NCBI GenBank assembly: GCA_002713695.1
Contig: PAUB01000022.1
Location: forward strand, 45,659 to 109,658
Reading direction: 5' to 3'
DNA length: 64,000 nt
From: Opitutaceae bacterium
Lineage (GTDB): Bacteria; Verrucomicrobiota; Verrucomicrobiia; Opitutales; Opitutaceae
The position numbers and the translations under genes are program-made. Numbering within the stretch: the stretch's first letter is position 1; every line of letters begins with the position of its first letter. Positions 62,471-64,000 of the stretch are shown in pieces. Below the pieces are notes generated by a model. It saw nothing but the letters and a program-made list of their open reading frames with translations, ran no database searches and had not been told where the DNA came from.

Positions 62471-63820
62471 TTAAATAAGTCGTACGGAGACGTAGAGCGC
62501 GTCGAACGGGTCCTTCCACTTCGTCGTCGTCGTCGAAGGCGAGACGAAAGGACCGACCGCGATTTTGTGTCCGAACACTCGACGACACAGGAGAGAGTAC
62601 AACGTACCCACGGAGTTCCATATCTGGCGCGTCTCTTCCTCTCCCCACGTTTTCCCTTCGGGGACCTCCGTGTACTGTAAACCCCACGGGGGGTCGTGTC
62701 GTACACCGGGAGCGCACGACTCTTTAAAGTCTTCGAGATACGCTCCCGCGGCGAAGAGCCACTTCAGAGGTTGGTGCCGTCGAAGCCTGATGGTCGACAT
62801 GTGAAACGATTCGACCACCGATTTCCACAGCGTTGCTCCTCCGTCTACTTTTCCTAACCCGCACTCGAACCACCACGTCAGGAGTTTGAGAAGCGCGACG
62901 GCGTCGTACCCCTCGTCTCGAGGATCGCCGCGACCCTCGAACCTCTTCGACCTGTCCCAGTCGATGACGCGAATCATCGTGTCCATCTTCACGCGATTCC
63001 GTCCGGAGACATCGGAGACGGTCCCGTCTTCGAGATCGAAATAGAACGCGCGATCGACGAGGAGAACGTTATCGAGATGGAGATCCCCGTGAACGATTCC
63101 GGCCCCTCGCGTGGCGTTCACGGCGACGATGAGCTGCATCGCGATGGCGACCAGACCCTCGACGTCGTTTTTCGACCAATCGCCCGACCGAGTCTCGGTG
63201 GCGTTTTCCATAAAAATCGAACGTTGAATATTTTCTAGTTTATCTCTCAGACTCGATGAAGCCCGTTCCCCCTCCATGACCACGAGGACGACGGCGGACT
63301 CTACGTCCAGTCCTTTCGTTCTCAACTGCGTCGCCAGGTCGTTCGCGCGAGTCGACTTCTTTCCGACGACGACCTCGGACACACCCGGAACTCGCGTCGT
63401 GTGAACGACGTAGGGATACGCGAAAAAAGGTTTGTCGATCCTGTTCGCCACGACGCAATCGTACGCGTGTTTCTCGACTTCGATGGCCTCGCGCTCGATG
63501 GTCCAGGCGCTCTTTTCGCTCTTTTCGTTCGCGAACATGCACTTGACGACGACGGGAACTCTGACATCGTCGACGACCAGATGACCGTACGAGATGTACC
63601 TTCGCGCGGGTCCGCGATAAACGTGAGGAGATTCTTTCTCGTCCAACTCACCGGTCGCCTCGTAGAGATCGAAAAAACTCTCGCGCTCGCGCGCGAGCCG
63701 GCGTCGAAGGATCGCCGCGAATCGTCTTTTCTCGTCGAGCCTCAGTGGGTTCGGGGGCGCGCTCACCGCGGCGTCGATCGTCGGTTCGTCCGACGCGCAC
63801 GTCGTCTCCGATGGTTTCAT
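62471..63820 (-). CDS. Kinase-like protein with HGD and DWD motifs
   Basis: 449 residues. VPVVVKCMF (about 90-98) may hold the ATP-contacting Lys. GIVHGDLHLDNVLL (about 239-252) is the catalytic loop and IRVIDWDRSKR (about 284-294) replaces DFG. A helical C-lobe and a tail follow. Third DWD member after 3248-4699 and 48580-49632. Confidence 0.75.
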   Translation of the reverse strand: MKPSETTCASDEPTIDAAVSAPPNPLRLDEKRRFAAILRRRLARERESFFDLYEATGELDEKESPHVYRGPARRYISYGHLVVDDVRVPVVVKCMFANEKSEKSAWTIEREAIEVEKHAYDCVVANRIDKPFFAYPYVVHTTRVPGVSEVVVGKKSTRANDLATQLRTKGLDVESAVVLVVMEGERASSSLRDKLENIQRSIFMENATETRSGDWSKNDVEGLVAIAMQLIVAVNATRGAGIVHGDLHLDNVLLVDRAFYFDLEDGTVSDVSGRNRVKMDTMIRVIDWDRSKRFEGRGDPRDEGYDAVALLKLLTWWFECGLGKVDGGATLWKSVVESFHMSTIRLRRHQPLKWLFAAGAYLEDFKESCAPGVRHDPPWGLQYTEVPEGKTWGEEETRQIWNSVGTLYSLLCRRVFGHKIAVGPFVSPSTTTTKWKDPFDALYVSVRLI

Positions 63821-63924
63821 CTCGTCTTTTTTTTCTACTTCTTCGATACGTTAAATAAAAAAAAAGTCAGACGACGTCTAAACAAATACCGAGCGCGACA
63901 CGAGGAACGCGACACAAAAAAAAA

Positions 63925-64000
63925 ATGGAAAAAATTGTACGCGACCTCGACGCGTTGGACGACTACGATCCGACCGTCGTCGAGGCGAGTTTGACGCGAT
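63925..64000 (+). CDS. Start of an unidentified gene, cut by the right edge
   Basis: ATG directly after a run of about ten A residues, the recurring start context. 25 codons read MEKIVRDLDALDDYDPTVVE and on. Too short to assign. Confidence 0.5.
   Translation, partial: MEKIVRDLDALDDYDPTVVEASLTR

Noticed and set aside
62340..62717. 125-residue minus-strand ORF
   Set aside because: Most of it is an alternative frame of the kinase-like gene's 3' end; only the last 32 residues match a paralogue.
1..64000. tRNA or rRNA genes, bacterial-type ribosome-binding sites or operons
   Set aside because: No cloverleaf or rRNA-like segment was spotted by eye, and start contexts are TATA or A-run types, not Shine-Dalgarno.

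Overview
The window is a GC-rich, gene-dense piece (about 1.1 genes per kb, both strands) of a large eukaryote-infecting double-stranded DNA virus. The hallmark set fits the mirusviruses, the lineage with a herpesvirus-like (HK97-fold) virion module and an NCLDV-like informational module. It contains a spliced gene I assign as the HK97-type major capsid protein (13571-17695, minus), a portal protein (38594-40270), the ATPase half of a terminase large subunit (60418-61047), a heliorhodopsin with the retinal lysine (33292-34365), a eukaryote-type DNA topoisomerase II (21090-24527) and an SF3-like helicase (4944-8138). The assignment rests on motif reading only; no database search was possible.

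Layout. 1-13.5 kb: RBR-like zinc protein (cut by the left edge), kinase-like protein, SF3 helicase, an acidic/RGG protein divergent from a spliced ESCRT-III (Snf7)-like gene, a nucleotidyltransferase-like protein and a RING protein. 13.5-17.8 kb: capsid gene in seven exons. 17.9-31.3 kb: small membrane proteins, topoisomerase II, FEN1/XPG-like nuclease, GNAT, a coiled-coil paralogue pair and a membrane glycoprotein. 31.4-40.3 kb: membrane and virion block with heliorhodopsin, a 1058-aa type I glycoprotein, a single-pass protein and portal. 40.3-47 kb: accessory region with a 5'-truncated AlkB-like gene beside a lower-GC gene, a spliced FHA gene, a SET methyltransferase and an amine-oxidase-like flavoprotein carrying a perfect inverted-repeat insertion. 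47-64 kb: nucleotidyltransferase-like protein, three kinase-like proteins, a degenerate helicase-like protein, a steroid-reductase-like membrane protein, an alpha/beta hydrolase next to a CaaX-box protein, terminase exon 1, NYN nuclease and two tiny Cys4 proteins.

How it fits together. Capsid, portal and terminase are the packaging core. The glycoproteins and multipass proteins suggest an enveloped particle, and the ESCRT-III-like protein could serve membrane scission. Introns in the capsid, FHA, ESCRT and terminase genes imply transcription and splicing in a nucleus. Many introns begin with a G-run/C-run hairpin that looks like one repeated family (introner-like). Two start contexts recur: TATA boxes roughly 30-120 bp upstream of the ATG, often between divergent genes, and an A-run touching the ATG. 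Three divergent gene pairs share overlapping start codons in a CATG palindrome. Novelty relative to published mirusvirus genomes cannot be judged from here.
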